Shown piece by piece: positions 10,577-18,024 of a stretch of DNA of 64,000 bases. Origin of the DNA: JACVRW01 sp963716215 (lineage in GTDB: Bacteria > Actinomycetota > Thermoleophilia > Solirubrobacterales > Thermoleophilaceae); assembly GCA_963716215.1 (NCBI GenBank), contig OY970298.1, positions 1,550,001-1,614,000 of the forward strand, read 5' to 3'. How positions within the stretch are numbered: position 1 is the stretch's first letter; every line of letters starts with the position of its first letter. Under the pieces are notes generated by a model. It made no database searches. It was not told the DNA's origin and worked only from the letters and a program-made list of their open reading frames with translations. The translations under genes were made by a program, and so were the position numbers.

Positions 10577-10582
10577 TAGCAT
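10577..10582 (+). promoter_or_regulatory. Putative -10 box (TAGCAT) for leaderless membrane protein gene
   Basis: TAGCAT ends 6 bases before the GTG at 10589. It is identical to the box before pgl at 44970. No ribosome binding site lies between box and start codon. Confidence 0.45.
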
Positions 10583-10588
10583 CGACAC

Positions 10589-10936
10589 GTGACCACCGAG
10601 GGGTGGATCTTCATGGTTGGCTTCCGGGTTTTCGACGTCGGGCTGCTGATCGTGTGGCTGATCTGGTTCTTCCGGCTGCGCGACGACGATGACGACTCGC
10701 AGGGCGACGACGGTGGCGGGGGCGAGGGCCCCGGTCCGCGCCCGGGCAACGACGGGCCCGGCGGTGACGGCATCAGGCTGCCGCTCGGGCGCTGGCATCT
10801 CGGCAACGGCCGCGATCGCTCCCACGGCGGCCCCCCGCGGCCATCGCGGCGTCGAGGGGCGGAGCCGCCGATCCGGACGCCGTTGCCTTCCCGTGTGCGT
10901 CGGCCGCGGTCACCGCTGCCGACCCATCGCACCTAG
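10589..10936 (+). CDS. Small membrane-anchored hypothetical protein
   Basis: A 115-residue protein of unknown function. Residues 7-29 form one transmembrane helix (FMVGFRVFDVGLLIVWLIWFF), followed by RLRDDDDDS, a glycine/aspartate-rich linker and a proline/arginine-rich tail. Low-complexity composition beyond residue 40 makes the downstream reading frame less certain. The leaderless-type TAGCAT box just upstream supports the GTG start. The stop TAG shares the four bases CTAG at 10933-10936 with the stop of the convergent gene. Confidence 0.5.
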   Translation: MTTEGWIFMVGFRVFDVGLLIVWLIWFFRLRDDDDDSQGDDGGGGEGPGPRPGNDGPGGDGIRLPLGRWHLGNGRDRSHGGPPRPSRRRGAEPPIRTPLPSRVRRPRSPLPTHRT

Positions 10937-11292
10937 CCGCAAGCCCCCGGGTTGTCGTTGCAGAAGTCCTCGAAGCGCTCCGCCGGGCTGTCTGCGGGCG
11001 GCGGGGTGTCGTTCTCCGGCGTGTCGGTCGGGGTAGTCGGCTCGGGTTGGGGTGCGGGCTGCTCGGTGGCCGGCGGAGTGGTCTCGGTGGGGGCGGTCGT
11101 CTCCGTCGTGGGCGCCGGCTCCGGGTCCGTCTCCGGGATCGTGAGCTCCGGGGCCGTGGGCGGCGGCCCCGCGGCCGGCTCCTCGTCGCCTCCACAGCCC
11201 ACGGCCGCGAGGACGAGGCAGAGCAGCGCCAGCGCGCCGAGGCGCGCGATCAGCGCTCGACGGCCGGCAGCCGCCGGCCGCAGTGAGGGCAA
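10933..11292 (-). CDS. Putative Thr/Pro-rich lipoprotein
   Basis: Not recognised as a family. The N-terminus has arginines then LGALALLCLVLAAVGCGG, a signal peptide ending in a weak lipobox (AVGC), so a membrane-anchored lipoprotein is likely. The rest is a disordered Thr/Pro/Glu linker (repeats such as TETTAPTETTP) ending in ERFEDFCNDNPGACG. No ATG or GTG exists at a suitable place: a TTG at 11292 is the best start. A CTG at 11253, overlapping the upstream stop as CTGA, is the alternative. Stop overlaps the convergent stop. Confidence is limited by composition bias and the unusual start. Confidence 0.5.
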   Translation of the reverse strand: MPSLRPAAAGRRALIARLGALALLCLVLAAVGCGGDEEPAAGPPPTAPELTIPETDPEPAPTTETTAPTETTPPATEQPAPQPEPTTPTDTPENDTPPPADSPAERFEDFCNDNPGACG

Positions 11293-11519
11293 TCGTTCAG
11301 ATCCCTCTGGACGAGCTGCTCCAGCGAGCAGCCACACAGCCGCAGGTTCTCCACCGAGTACGGCAGCTCGCTCGGCGAGGGCGCCAGCGGCAGCACCGCG
11401 GCGACGACCTTCAGCTCCTCGCCGCTCTCGCGATCGACGTACACCTTGCCCGGCTCGGCCTCGCGGATGATCTCGCGGTCCGAGCGGGCGCGCAGGCGAT
11501 ACTTCTGGCGGGCGGGCAT
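11250..11519 (-). CDS. Small zinc-ribbon-like protein
   Basis: An 89-residue protein from the ATG at 11519 (MPARQKYRLRARSDREIIRE). The C-terminus carries CGC and CPHCGRRLP, four cysteines that could bind one zinc ion. The central part (GKVYVDRESGEELKVVAAVLPL) is not a family I can name. Divergent from the glycosyltransferase gene and followed by the lipoprotein gene on the same strand. A longer in-frame start at 11573 would run into the divergent gene and is less likely. Confidence 0.6.
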   Translation of the reverse strand: MPARQKYRLRARSDREIIREAEPGKVYVDRESGEELKVVAAVLPLAPSPSELPYSVENLRLCGCSLEQLVQRDLNDCPHCGRRLPAVER

Positions 11520-11565
11520 GGGCGCGGAAGGATAGCTGCCGATACCCCGGAAAGAGCCACGGGCA

Positions 11566-13032
11566 ATGCGCATCCTGATCTTCCACGGCTACCTGCTGCG
11601 GGGCACCGGCAGCAACATCTACAACGCCAGCCTGGTGCGCGCCCTCGCGCGCCTCGGGCACGAGGTCCACCTGCTGTGCCAGGACCGCGGCTGGGACGCC
11701 CCGGAGGGTGTGACCGTGCACAACCCGGACATCGGAACCGTGCTGCCCGTGTACGTGGCCGACCGTTACGAGGGCTTCGAGGCGAAGCCGTACGCCGAGC
11801 TGAGCGAGGCGGAGCTGGAGCACTACCTCGAGGCGAACGTGGCGGCCGTGCGCGACGCGCCGACTCCCGACGTGGCGCTCGCCAATCACCTCGTGATGGG
11901 CCCGGCGATCCTGGCCCGCGGGCTCGCTGGGCGGGCGCCCTACGCCGTGAAGGTCCACGGCAGCGCGCTCGAGTACACCGTGCGGCCGCACCCGGAGCGG
12001 TTCCTGCCGTACGCGCTCGAGGGGGTGCGCGGATCGGCAGGCGTGCTGGTCGGGTCGCGACACACCGCGGAGAGCCTCTGGGAGGTGCTTGCCGAGGAGC
12101 CCGGGCTGCCAGCCCACACGCGGCTCGGCCCGCCCGGGGTGGACGTGCACGCCTTCCGGCCGGGCGCGGGCGACCTGGAGCGGCTGGCGGAGCGCGTGGG
12201 CGCGGGCGACACCGCCTCCTGGGGCGGCGAGGCGGGCGCGGCCGAGGCGCTGCTGTCGCTCGACCCCGGCGAGGACCGCATCGTCTCCTACGTCGGCAAG
12301 CTGATCGTGTCCAAGGGCGTGGACCTGCTGCTCGCCGCCTGGCCGCTCGTGGTGGACCGGGTGCCCGAGGCGCGGCTCGTGATCGTGGGCTTCGGCACCT
12401 ACCGCGAGACGTTGGGGCGCTTCGTGGATGCGCTGCGACGCCGCGACGTCGAGGACCTGCGCGCGATCGCGGCGCGCGGGCGCGAGCTCGAGGGCGGCCC
12501 GCCCGGCGAGCTGAAGCACCTGCGCGCGTTCGTCGAGGGCGCCGGGCCGGAGTGGCTCGCCGCCGCGCCGGCGGCCGCCGAGCGCGTCCACTTCACCGGC
12601 CGCCTCGAGCACGACGACCTGCCCGACCTGCTGCCCACCTGCGAGGCCCAGGTGATGCCGAGCACGTTCCCGGAGGCGTTCGGCATGGTCGCCGCCGAGG
12701 CGGCCGCCTGCGGCGCGCTGCCGCTCTCCGCGGGCCACTCCGGCATGGCGGAGGTGACGGCCGCACTCGCCCCGGCGCTGGCACCCGAGCTGCGCCCGCT
12801 GCTCTCATTCGACGTAGGCCCGGACGCGGTCGACCAGATCGCGTCCAAGCTGATCGCGTGGCTCACGCTCGATCCCGCCGAGCGCGGGCGGGCCCGCGCC
12901 GCGCTGGCCGCGGAGGCCGCCCGCCGCTACTCGTGGGAGAGCGTGGCGGAAGGGGTGATCGCGGCCGCCGAGGGCAGGCTCGACGCTCTGCCCCATCCGG
13001 CTCCGCCAGCGGATAATGTTCCCGCCCCGTGA
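11566..13032 (+). CDS. GT4-type glycosyltransferase
   Basis: GT-B fold glycosyltransferase of 488 residues. MRILIFHGYLLRGTGSNIY is the N-terminal Rossmann strand plus glycine loop for acceptor binding. The donor domain has IVSYVGKLIVSKGVDLLLAAW and the retaining-enzyme E-x7-E motif in PEAFGMVAAEAAACG (near residue 370). Between the domains is an insertion of about 50 acidic residues (residues 260-330) that widens the gap seen in typical family 4 enzymes. The substrate cannot be deduced. Cytoplasmic or membrane-associated. The stop overlaps the GTG of the cytochrome gene (GTGA). Confidence 0.85.
   Translation: MRILIFHGYLLRGTGSNIYNASLVRALARLGHEVHLLCQDRGWDAPEGVTVHNPDIGTVLPVYVADRYEGFEAKPYAELSEAELEHYLEANVAAVRDAPTPDVALANHLVMGPAILARGLAGRAPYAVKVHGSALEYTVRPHPERFLPYALEGVRGSAGVLVGSRHTAESLWEVLAEEPGLPAHTRLGPPGVDVHAFRPGAGDLERLAERVGAGDTASWGGEAGAAEALLSLDPGEDRIVSYVGKLIVSKGVDLLLAAWPLVVDRVPEARLVIVGFGTYRETLGRFVDALRRRDVEDLRAIAARGRELEGGPPGELKHLRAFVEGAGPEWLAAAPAAAERVHFTGRLEHDDLPDLLPTCEAQVMPSTFPEAFGMVAAEAAACGALPLSAGHSGMAEVTAALAPALAPELRPLLSFDVGPDAVDQIASKLIAWLTLDPAERGRARAALAAEAARRYSWESVAEGVIAAAEGRLDALPHPAPPADNVPAP
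13012..13017 (+). promoter_or_regulatory. Putative -10 box (GATAAT) before cytochrome gene
   Basis: An AT-rich GATAATGTT segment in otherwise GC-rich coding sequence, ending about 11 bases before the GTG at 13029. It may give the cytochrome gene its own leaderless transcript despite the overlap with the glycosyltransferase gene. Confidence 0.35.
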
Positions 13033-13778
13033 GCCTCACCCGGAACACGGCACAGCCGCAAGCGACCGGCTCGGCCGGGCGCGTGCGGTTCTGCGTTTGG
13101 CAGAAGCCCGGCCGAGCCGGGCTGCTCGCCGTGTTGGCGGTGGCAGCCGTTGCGCTGCCGCTCGGCGCGTGCGGTGGCCGCGACGAGCCCGACCTGTCCA
13201 ACGGCAAGGCCCTGTTCACGCAGAAGTGCGGTTCCTGCCACGCGCTGGCTCGCGCCGGTACGCAGGGTCAGACCGGCCCTGACCTGGACGCCGCGTTCCG
13301 CGCGTCGCTGGCGGTGGGGATGGACCGCGAGACGGTGGAGGGCATCGTCCACAAGCAGATCCTGCACCCGCGTCGCAACAGCGCGATGCCGGCCGGCCTC
13401 GTGAAGGGCTCGGACGCCGACGACGTGGCCGCGTACGTCGGCTACGCGGCGCAGCGGACCGGGGAGGACCAGGGCGCGCTGGCGCAGGCCGGTCTGGCCG
13501 GGGCCACCACAGGCGAGCAGATCTTCACGGCCGCCGGTTGCGCGGGCTGTCACGCGCTCTCAAAGGCCGGCGCGAACGGCAACATCGGACCCAGCCTCGA
13601 CGACCTCGCCTCGTCCGGCGACATCCAGGGCTCCCCTGAGGAGTTCGTGCGCCAGGCGCTGCTCGACCCGGACGCGATGGTCGCCGACGGCTTCCAGGCC
13701 GGCGTGATGCCGTCGTTCGAGGGCAAGCTGACCGACAAGCAGGTCCAGGCGCTCGTGCAGTACCTGCTGGGCGAGTAA
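13029..13778 (+). CDS. Diheme cytochrome c lipoprotein
   Basis: A 249-residue exported electron-transfer protein. A basic N-terminus is followed by a hydrophobic segment ending in the lipobox LGAC (Cys48), so it is probably anchored outside the membrane. Two class I cytochrome c domains follow: CGSCH at residues 67-71 with candidate Met ligand in NSAMPAG, and CAGCH at 171-175 with GVMPSFEG. The halves look like an internal duplication. It lies convergent with the caa3 operon and could donate electrons to it, which is an inference. The N-terminus is long for a signal peptide, so a later start is possible. Confidence 0.85.
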   Translation: MSLTRNTAQPQATGSAGRVRFCVWQKPGRAGLLAVLAVAAVALPLGACGGRDEPDLSNGKALFTQKCGSCHALARAGTQGQTGPDLDAAFRASLAVGMDRETVEGIVHKQILHPRRNSAMPAGLVKGSDADDVAAYVGYAAQRTGEDQGALAQAGLAGATTGEQIFTAAGCAGCHALSKAGANGNIGPSLDDLASSGDIQGSPEEFVRQALLDPDAMVADGFQAGVMPSFEGKLTDKQVQALVQYLLGE

Positions 13779-13785
13779 CGCTCCG

Positions 13786-14547
13786 CTAGGGCGCGACGAA
13801 CTGCCGCAGCTCGGCCAGCAGGTCGTCGTCCGACGCCGCGATCATGCCGGGCCAGTCGTCGTCGAGCCAGGTGACGCTGCCGCCGGCTTCCTCCACCAGC
13901 AGGCGCCCGGCGGCCCAGTCCCAGTGCTGCAGCCCGCGCTCGAAGAAGGCGTCCACCCGGCCCGCTGCCAGCCACGCGAGGTCCAGGGCGGCGGCGCCCG
14001 CGCGGCGGATGTCGCGGGCGCGCGGCAGCAGGCGACCGATCACCTCGGCCTGGACGGCGCGGCGGTGCGGCTCGTAGGAGAACCCGGTCGCCACCAGCGC
14101 CTCCGCCAGCGGGCGCGGGTCGCGCACGCTCAGGCGCCGGTCGCCGAGGAACGCGCCCTCGCCGCGCACGGCGCTGAAGGTCTCGGCGTGGATCGGCGAG
14201 TGCACGACCCCCGCGGCCAGCCCGTCGCCGTCCTCCAGCGCCACGCTCACAGCCCACGCCGGGAAGCCGTAGAGGAAGTTGATCGTCCCGTCGAGCGGGT
14301 CCACGACCCAGCGGCGCCCGCTGGCGGCCTCGGCGTGCGAGCCCTCCTCGGCCACCAGCCCGTCGTCCGGCCGCTCGCGCGCGAGCAGGTCGCGGATCGT
14401 GCGCTCCGCCTCGCGGTCGGCATCGGAGACCAGGTCGGTGGACGACGACTTCGACGCGACCCCCTCGGGCGGGCGACCGTAGTAGGACAGCAGCACCTCG
14501 CCGGCCGCGCGTGCGGCGCGGTCGGCCAGGTCGAGGTCGGCGTTCAC
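13786..14547 (-). CDS. suhB: Inositol monophosphatase family protein
   Basis: Mg2+-dependent, Li+-sensitive phosphatase family; substrates may be inositol-1-phosphate, histidinol phosphate or a sugar phosphate. 253 residues. Metal and catalytic motifs are intact: EEGSH, WVVDPLDGTINFLYGFP (DPxDGTxNF) and WDWAAG near the C-terminus (WDxAAG). GTG start at 14547 overlaps the stop of the 35-residue membrane peptide (GTGA), placing it last in the caa3 oxidase operon, a position with no obvious functional reason. The symbol follows the family name only. Confidence 0.88.
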   Translation of the reverse strand: MNADLDLADRAARAAGEVLLSYYGRPPEGVASKSSSTDLVSDADREAERTIRDLLARERPDDGLVAEEGSHAEAASGRRWVVDPLDGTINFLYGFPAWAVSVALEDGDGLAAGVVHSPIHAETFSAVRGEGAFLGDRRLSVRDPRPLAEALVATGFSYEPHRRAVQAEVIGRLLPRARDIRRAGAAALDLAWLAAGRVDAFFERGLQHWDWAAGRLLVEEAGGSVTWLDDDWPGMIAASDDDLLAELRQFVAP

Positions 14548-14651
14548 AGCGCGCGGACGAGAATGACGAGCCCGACCACTACCGCCGCTACGACGATGAC
14601 CCACAGGAGGAACCGAAAGGCCTCCTGCTCGGATCGGATCGGGTTGAGCAC
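14544..14651 (-). CDS. 35-residue single-pass membrane peptide in caa3 operon
   Basis: A short gene lying exactly in the gap between ctaE and suhB. It starts GTG 3 bases after the ctaE stop and its TGA overlaps the suhB GTG. The product has a charged N-terminus (LNPIRSEQEAFR) and one transmembrane helix (FLLWVIVVAAVVVGLVILV) ending in RAL. The tight fit at both ends, one clean helix and location suggest a small oxidase subunit or assembly peptide. That role is inference; no named family is recognised. Confidence 0.7.
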   Translation of the reverse strand: MLNPIRSEQEAFRFLLWVIVVAAVVVGLVILVRAL

Positions 14652-14654
14652 TCG

Positions 14655-15287
14655 CTAGATGATGTACACGGTCGTGTACACCACGATCCACATCACGTCG
14701 ACGAAGTGCCAGTAGATGCCGGGCACCTCGACGCCGCGGTGCTCCTTGGGGGTGAAATGACCCCGGAATGCGCGCATGGTGGCGAACGCCAGCAGCGTGA
14801 GGCCGACGAACACGTGCGCGCCGTGCAGCCCGGTGAGGCCGTAGAAGATCGTGGCCTGCGCGTTGTCCGACGGCGCGAAGCCGATGTGGATGTACTCGTT
14901 GATCTGGACCGACAGGAAGGTCAGACCGAGGAGCGCGGTGGACAGCAGACCAACCTTCATCGCGCGGGGGTTGCCGCGGCGCGCGCCCTCGAGCGCCCAG
15001 TGCATCGTGAAGCTGGAGGAGACCAGGACCGCGGTGTTGACGCCGGCGATGACCTTCGGCAGCTCCATGCCGTCGACCGGGAACCACTGGGCCTCGCCCA
15101 CGACCCGGATGAAGAAGTAGGCCGTGAAGAACGCTCCGAAGAGCATGACCTCCGAGACGATGAAGAGCAGCATCCCGAGGAACTGGGCTTCGACCCGCGA
15201 CGACTGGTTGGCCGGCGGCGGCCCGTGGTGCTCCTCGTGCTCGTCGTGCGCGGCGGCGTGTCCGGACGCGATCGATGCCGATTCCAT
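14655..15287 (-). CDS. ctaE: Cytochrome c oxidase subunit III
   Basis: Structural membrane subunit of the heme-copper oxidase. 210 residues from the ATG at 15287, which overlaps the stop of the upstream stress-protein gene (TGATG). A His/Glu-rich N-terminus precedes about five transmembrane segments, starting with AQFLGMLLFIVSEVMLFG, the conserved helix with a glutamate. Later come INEYIHIGF, GLHGAHVFVGL and the C-terminal WHFVDVMWIVVYTTVY, all typical of subunit III. This is the only subunit III in the window, so the second oxidase at 58.9-61.5 kb may rely on it or on another locus. Confidence 0.95.
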   Translation of the reverse strand: MESASIASGHAAAHDEHEEHHGPPPANQSSRVEAQFLGMLLFIVSEVMLFGAFFTAYFFIRVVGEAQWFPVDGMELPKVIAGVNTAVLVSSSFTMHWALEGARRGNPRAMKVGLLSTALLGLTFLSVQINEYIHIGFAPSDNAQATIFYGLTGLHGAHVFVGLTLLAFATMRAFRGHFTPKEHRGVEVPGIYWHFVDVMWIVVYTTVYII

Positions 15288-16108
15288 CAGCCGTCCTCCT
15301 CGGTGACCACGTGCTCGACAGGCTTGCCGGTGGACGCCTGGACCCGCCCGATCAGGTCGCCGCGCAGCCAGCCTGAGCGCGTCTCGGGGAAGGTCGAGAT
15401 GACGATGTCGTCGGGCGCGTAGAACTGCAGCGCGTTCTGGATCGCGGTGTACGGGTCGGGGTGGACCACCTGCCCGACCGCCTCGAGGCCAGCGTCCTCC
15501 ATCGCCTTGAGGGTGTGAGCGAGCCGCGTGGCGGCGTCCCCGGAAGCGCTGCCGTCGCCGTTGCCCTCGGCCTGCGGACAGATCACGATGAAGCGCCGCG
15601 TCTCCTCGGCGGCCTTGCGGCGCAGCAGGTCGAGCAGCGCCGGGCTGGCGACGGTCTGGTTGGCCACCACGAGCGTGCGCTTCACGTCGTCGCGCTCGGT
15701 GTCGAGGTCCACCACCACGTGCTCGACGGGGCGGCGTGCGGCGCGCCTGACGCGGTCCACCAGGCCCTCGCGCAGCCAGCCGGAGCGCGTCTCGGGATGC
15801 GTGGAGATCACGATCTCGTCGTACTCCTGCTCCCCGAGCGCGTCCATCACCGCCGCGTAGGGGTCCGGGTCCATCACCTCGCCGTCCGCCTCGATGCCGG
15901 CCTCGCGCAGCAGCGCGATCGTCATCTGGAGGCGGTTCTCGGCCGCGTCGCGGACCATCGACTCGTAGATCACGTAGCCGTGGCGGGGCTGGTTCTGGGG
16001 GCAGATCACGTGCACGTCGACCTCGTCGCCGGAGGCCCGCGCGCGCACCGCGTCGATCAGGGGCTTGCCGGCCACCGTCTCGTTGGCTACGACGAGGATG
16101 CGCTTCAT
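15287..16108 (-). CDS. Tandem universal-stress-protein-like protein inside oxidase operon
   Basis: A 273-residue cytoplasmic protein made of two similar halves (about 1-137 and 143-273). Each half starts with a strand like KRILVVANETVA or KRTLVVANQTVA. Each carries xPDPYxAxxxAL and ends in IVISTxPETRSGWLR ... PVEHVV, so it arose by internal duplication. The fold looks like the Rossmann-type universal stress superfamily, but the ATP-binding G-2x-G-9x-G(S/T) motif is not clear. It overlaps ctaD by 4 bases at its start and ctaE by 1 base at its end, so it is translated with the oxidase. Function unknown. Confidence 0.8.
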   Translation of the reverse strand: MKRILVVANETVAGKPLIDAVRARASGDEVDVHVICPQNQPRHGYVIYESMVRDAAENRLQMTIALLREAGIEADGEVMDPDPYAAVMDALGEQEYDEIVISTHPETRSGWLREGLVDRVRRAARRPVEHVVVDLDTERDDVKRTLVVANQTVASPALLDLLRRKAAEETRRFIVICPQAEGNGDGSASGDAATRLAHTLKAMEDAGLEAVGQVVHPDPYTAIQNALQFYAPDDIVISTFPETRSGWLRGDLIGRVQASTGKPVEHVVTEEDG

Positions 16109-18024
16109 TCAGTCGGGGGCGGAGCTCCGCCGCCACCGGCGGGGGCGGGCACCGCGGCGCTCGCGGGCGCCTTCTCCTTGAACACGGCGTGCACGGCGCC
16201 CGGCACGCCGTACTCGTAGGGGCCGCCGACGACGGTCGGCACCTCGTCGAAGTTGAACACCGGCGGCGGCGACGAGACCTGCCACTCGATCGAGTGCGCG
16301 CGCCATGGGTTGCCGTCCGCCAGCGGACCGTGCCGCCACGAGGCGACGACGTTGTAGACGAAGATCAGGAACGACAGGCCGAAGATGAACGCCGAGATCG
16401 AGATGATCGCGTTCCAGGTGGCGAACTGGTCGGCGTAGTCGGCCACCCGTCGCGGCATGCCCTCGATGCCGACCAGGTGCATCGGGCCGAAGGTCAGGTT
16501 GAAGAAGATGAACGAGAGCCAGAAGTGCAGTTTGCCGAGCGTCTCGTCGTACATGCGCCCCGTCATCTTCGGGAACCAGTGGTAGATCCCGGCGAAGATC
16601 GTGAACACCGAGCCGCCGAACAGCACGTAGTGGATGTGGGCGACGATGAAGTAGGTGTCCGACACGTGGATGTCGAACGGCACGACCGCGAGCATGATGC
16701 CGCTGATCCCGCCCAGGGTGAACATCGTGATGAAGCCCAGCGCGAACAGCATGGGCGTTCGGAGATGGATCACGCCTCTCCATAGCGTCGCGAGCCACGA
16801 GAAGATCTTGATGCCGGTCGGCACCGCGATCAGCATCGTGGTGATCATCATCGGCACGCGCAGCCAGCTCCACATGCCCGACACGAACATGTGGTGGGCC
16901 CACACGGAGAACCCCAGGATCACGATCGCCACCAGCGAGAACGCCATCATCCGGTAGCCGAAGATCGGCTTGCGGGCGTGGGTCGAGATGACCTCGCTGA
17001 TGATCCCGAAGCCCGGCAGCATCATGATGTAGACGGCCGGGTGGGAGTAGAACCAGAAGACGTGCTGGTACATCAGCACGTCGCCGTTCAGCGCCGGGGT
17101 GAAGAAGTGGGTGCCGATCGTGCGGTCGAGCAGCACGAAGAACTGCGAGCCGGCGATGAACGGGGTGGCGATCACGACCAGCAGGGAGGTCGTGAAGTTC
17201 GCCCACACCAGCAGCGGCATGCGCCAGAACGTCATGCCCGGCGCGCGCATCGTGATGATCGTGACCAGGAAGTTGAGCGCGGTGGCGATCGACGACGCGC
17301 CGGCGAACTGCACCCCGACCGTGAAGAACTGCTGGCCCAGCGGCGTCTCGGTGGAGAGCGGCGCGTAGGCCGTCCAGCCCGTCGCGAAGGCCCCGCCCTC
17401 GGCGAAGTACGAGCACAGCATCATCACGCCGGCAACCGGCAGCATCCAGAAGGAGAGCGCGTTCAGCCGCGGGAACGCCATGTCCGGCGCCCCGATCATC
17501 AGCGGGATCACGTAGTTCGCGATCCCGGCGAAGACCGGGATGATGAACAGGAAGATCATCAGCGACGCGTGCACCGAGAACAGCCCGTTGAAGGTGTTCG
17601 GGTCCACGAACTGGGTGCCGGGCTGGGCGAGCTCCGCGCGCATCAGCATCGCCATCAGGCCGCCCGCCACGAAGAAGAAGAACGTGGTGCAGATGTACTG
17701 GATGCCGATGACCTTGTGGTCGGTGTTGACGCGGAAGTAGTCCTTCCACGAGTAGGCACCGTGCCCGGAGTGGTCCTCGGGGATCGTGGGCGCGCCGGAG
17801 GCCCAGCGGAACCAGTAGTCGAAGCAGCCGATCCCGATCAGGTAGCCGAACGGCGCCGCGATCAGCGCGCCGACCGTGATGATCGCGTCCCAGTCGAACA
17901 GCGGATCCCAGCCGTAGAGGGCGCGGACGCCGACCACGAGACCCATGCCGAAGCCGAACGCGATCAGCACGCCGAGAGCGGCGCGGTACCAGCCAGGTGC
18001 GAGAAGACGACGGGTGAGGGTCAT
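16105..18024 (-). CDS. ctaD: caa3-type cytochrome c oxidase subunit I (A2-type)
   Basis: Catalytic subunit reducing O2 to water and pumping protons. 639 residues, longer than usual because of an N-terminal extension with two extra helices (residues 14-70). Ligands: H152 (heme a), H328 and Y332 (CuB and the cross-linked Tyr, in YSHPAVY), H377-H378 (CuB), and the later VAHIHYVLFGG pair for both hemes. The position that holds the D-channel Glu in A1 enzymes (HPEVY) is Ala here, and the preceding YS pair (Y326-S327) marks it as A2-type. The C-terminus is Ala/Pro/Gly-rich. ATGA overlaps on both sides join it to ctaC and the stress-protein gene. Confidence 0.97.
   Translation of the reverse strand: MTLTRRLLAPGWYRAALGVLIAFGFGMGLVVGVRALYGWDPLFDWDAIITVGALIAAPFGYLIGIGCFDYWFRWASGAPTIPEDHSGHGAYSWKDYFRVNTDHKVIGIQYICTTFFFFVAGGLMAMLMRAELAQPGTQFVDPNTFNGLFSVHASLMIFLFIIPVFAGIANYVIPLMIGAPDMAFPRLNALSFWMLPVAGVMMLCSYFAEGGAFATGWTAYAPLSTETPLGQQFFTVGVQFAGASSIATALNFLVTIITMRAPGMTFWRMPLLVWANFTTSLLVVIATPFIAGSQFFVLLDRTIGTHFFTPALNGDVLMYQHVFWFYSHPAVYIMMLPGFGIISEVISTHARKPIFGYRMMAFSLVAIVILGFSVWAHHMFVSGMWSWLRVPMMITTMLIAVPTGIKIFSWLATLWRGVIHLRTPMLFALGFITMFTLGGISGIMLAVVPFDIHVSDTYFIVAHIHYVLFGGSVFTIFAGIYHWFPKMTGRMYDETLGKLHFWLSFIFFNLTFGPMHLVGIEGMPRRVADYADQFATWNAIISISAFIFGLSFLIFVYNVVASWRHGPLADGNPWRAHSIEWQVSSPPPVFNFDEVPTVVGGPYEYGVPGAVHAVFKEKAPASAAVPAPAGGGGAPPPTE

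Noticed and set aside
16109..17749. 546-residue frame overlapping the first ctaD on the same strand
   Set aside because: Shifted reading of ctaD rich in Arg/His/Pro; the overlapping CtaD frame has all heme and copper ligands.
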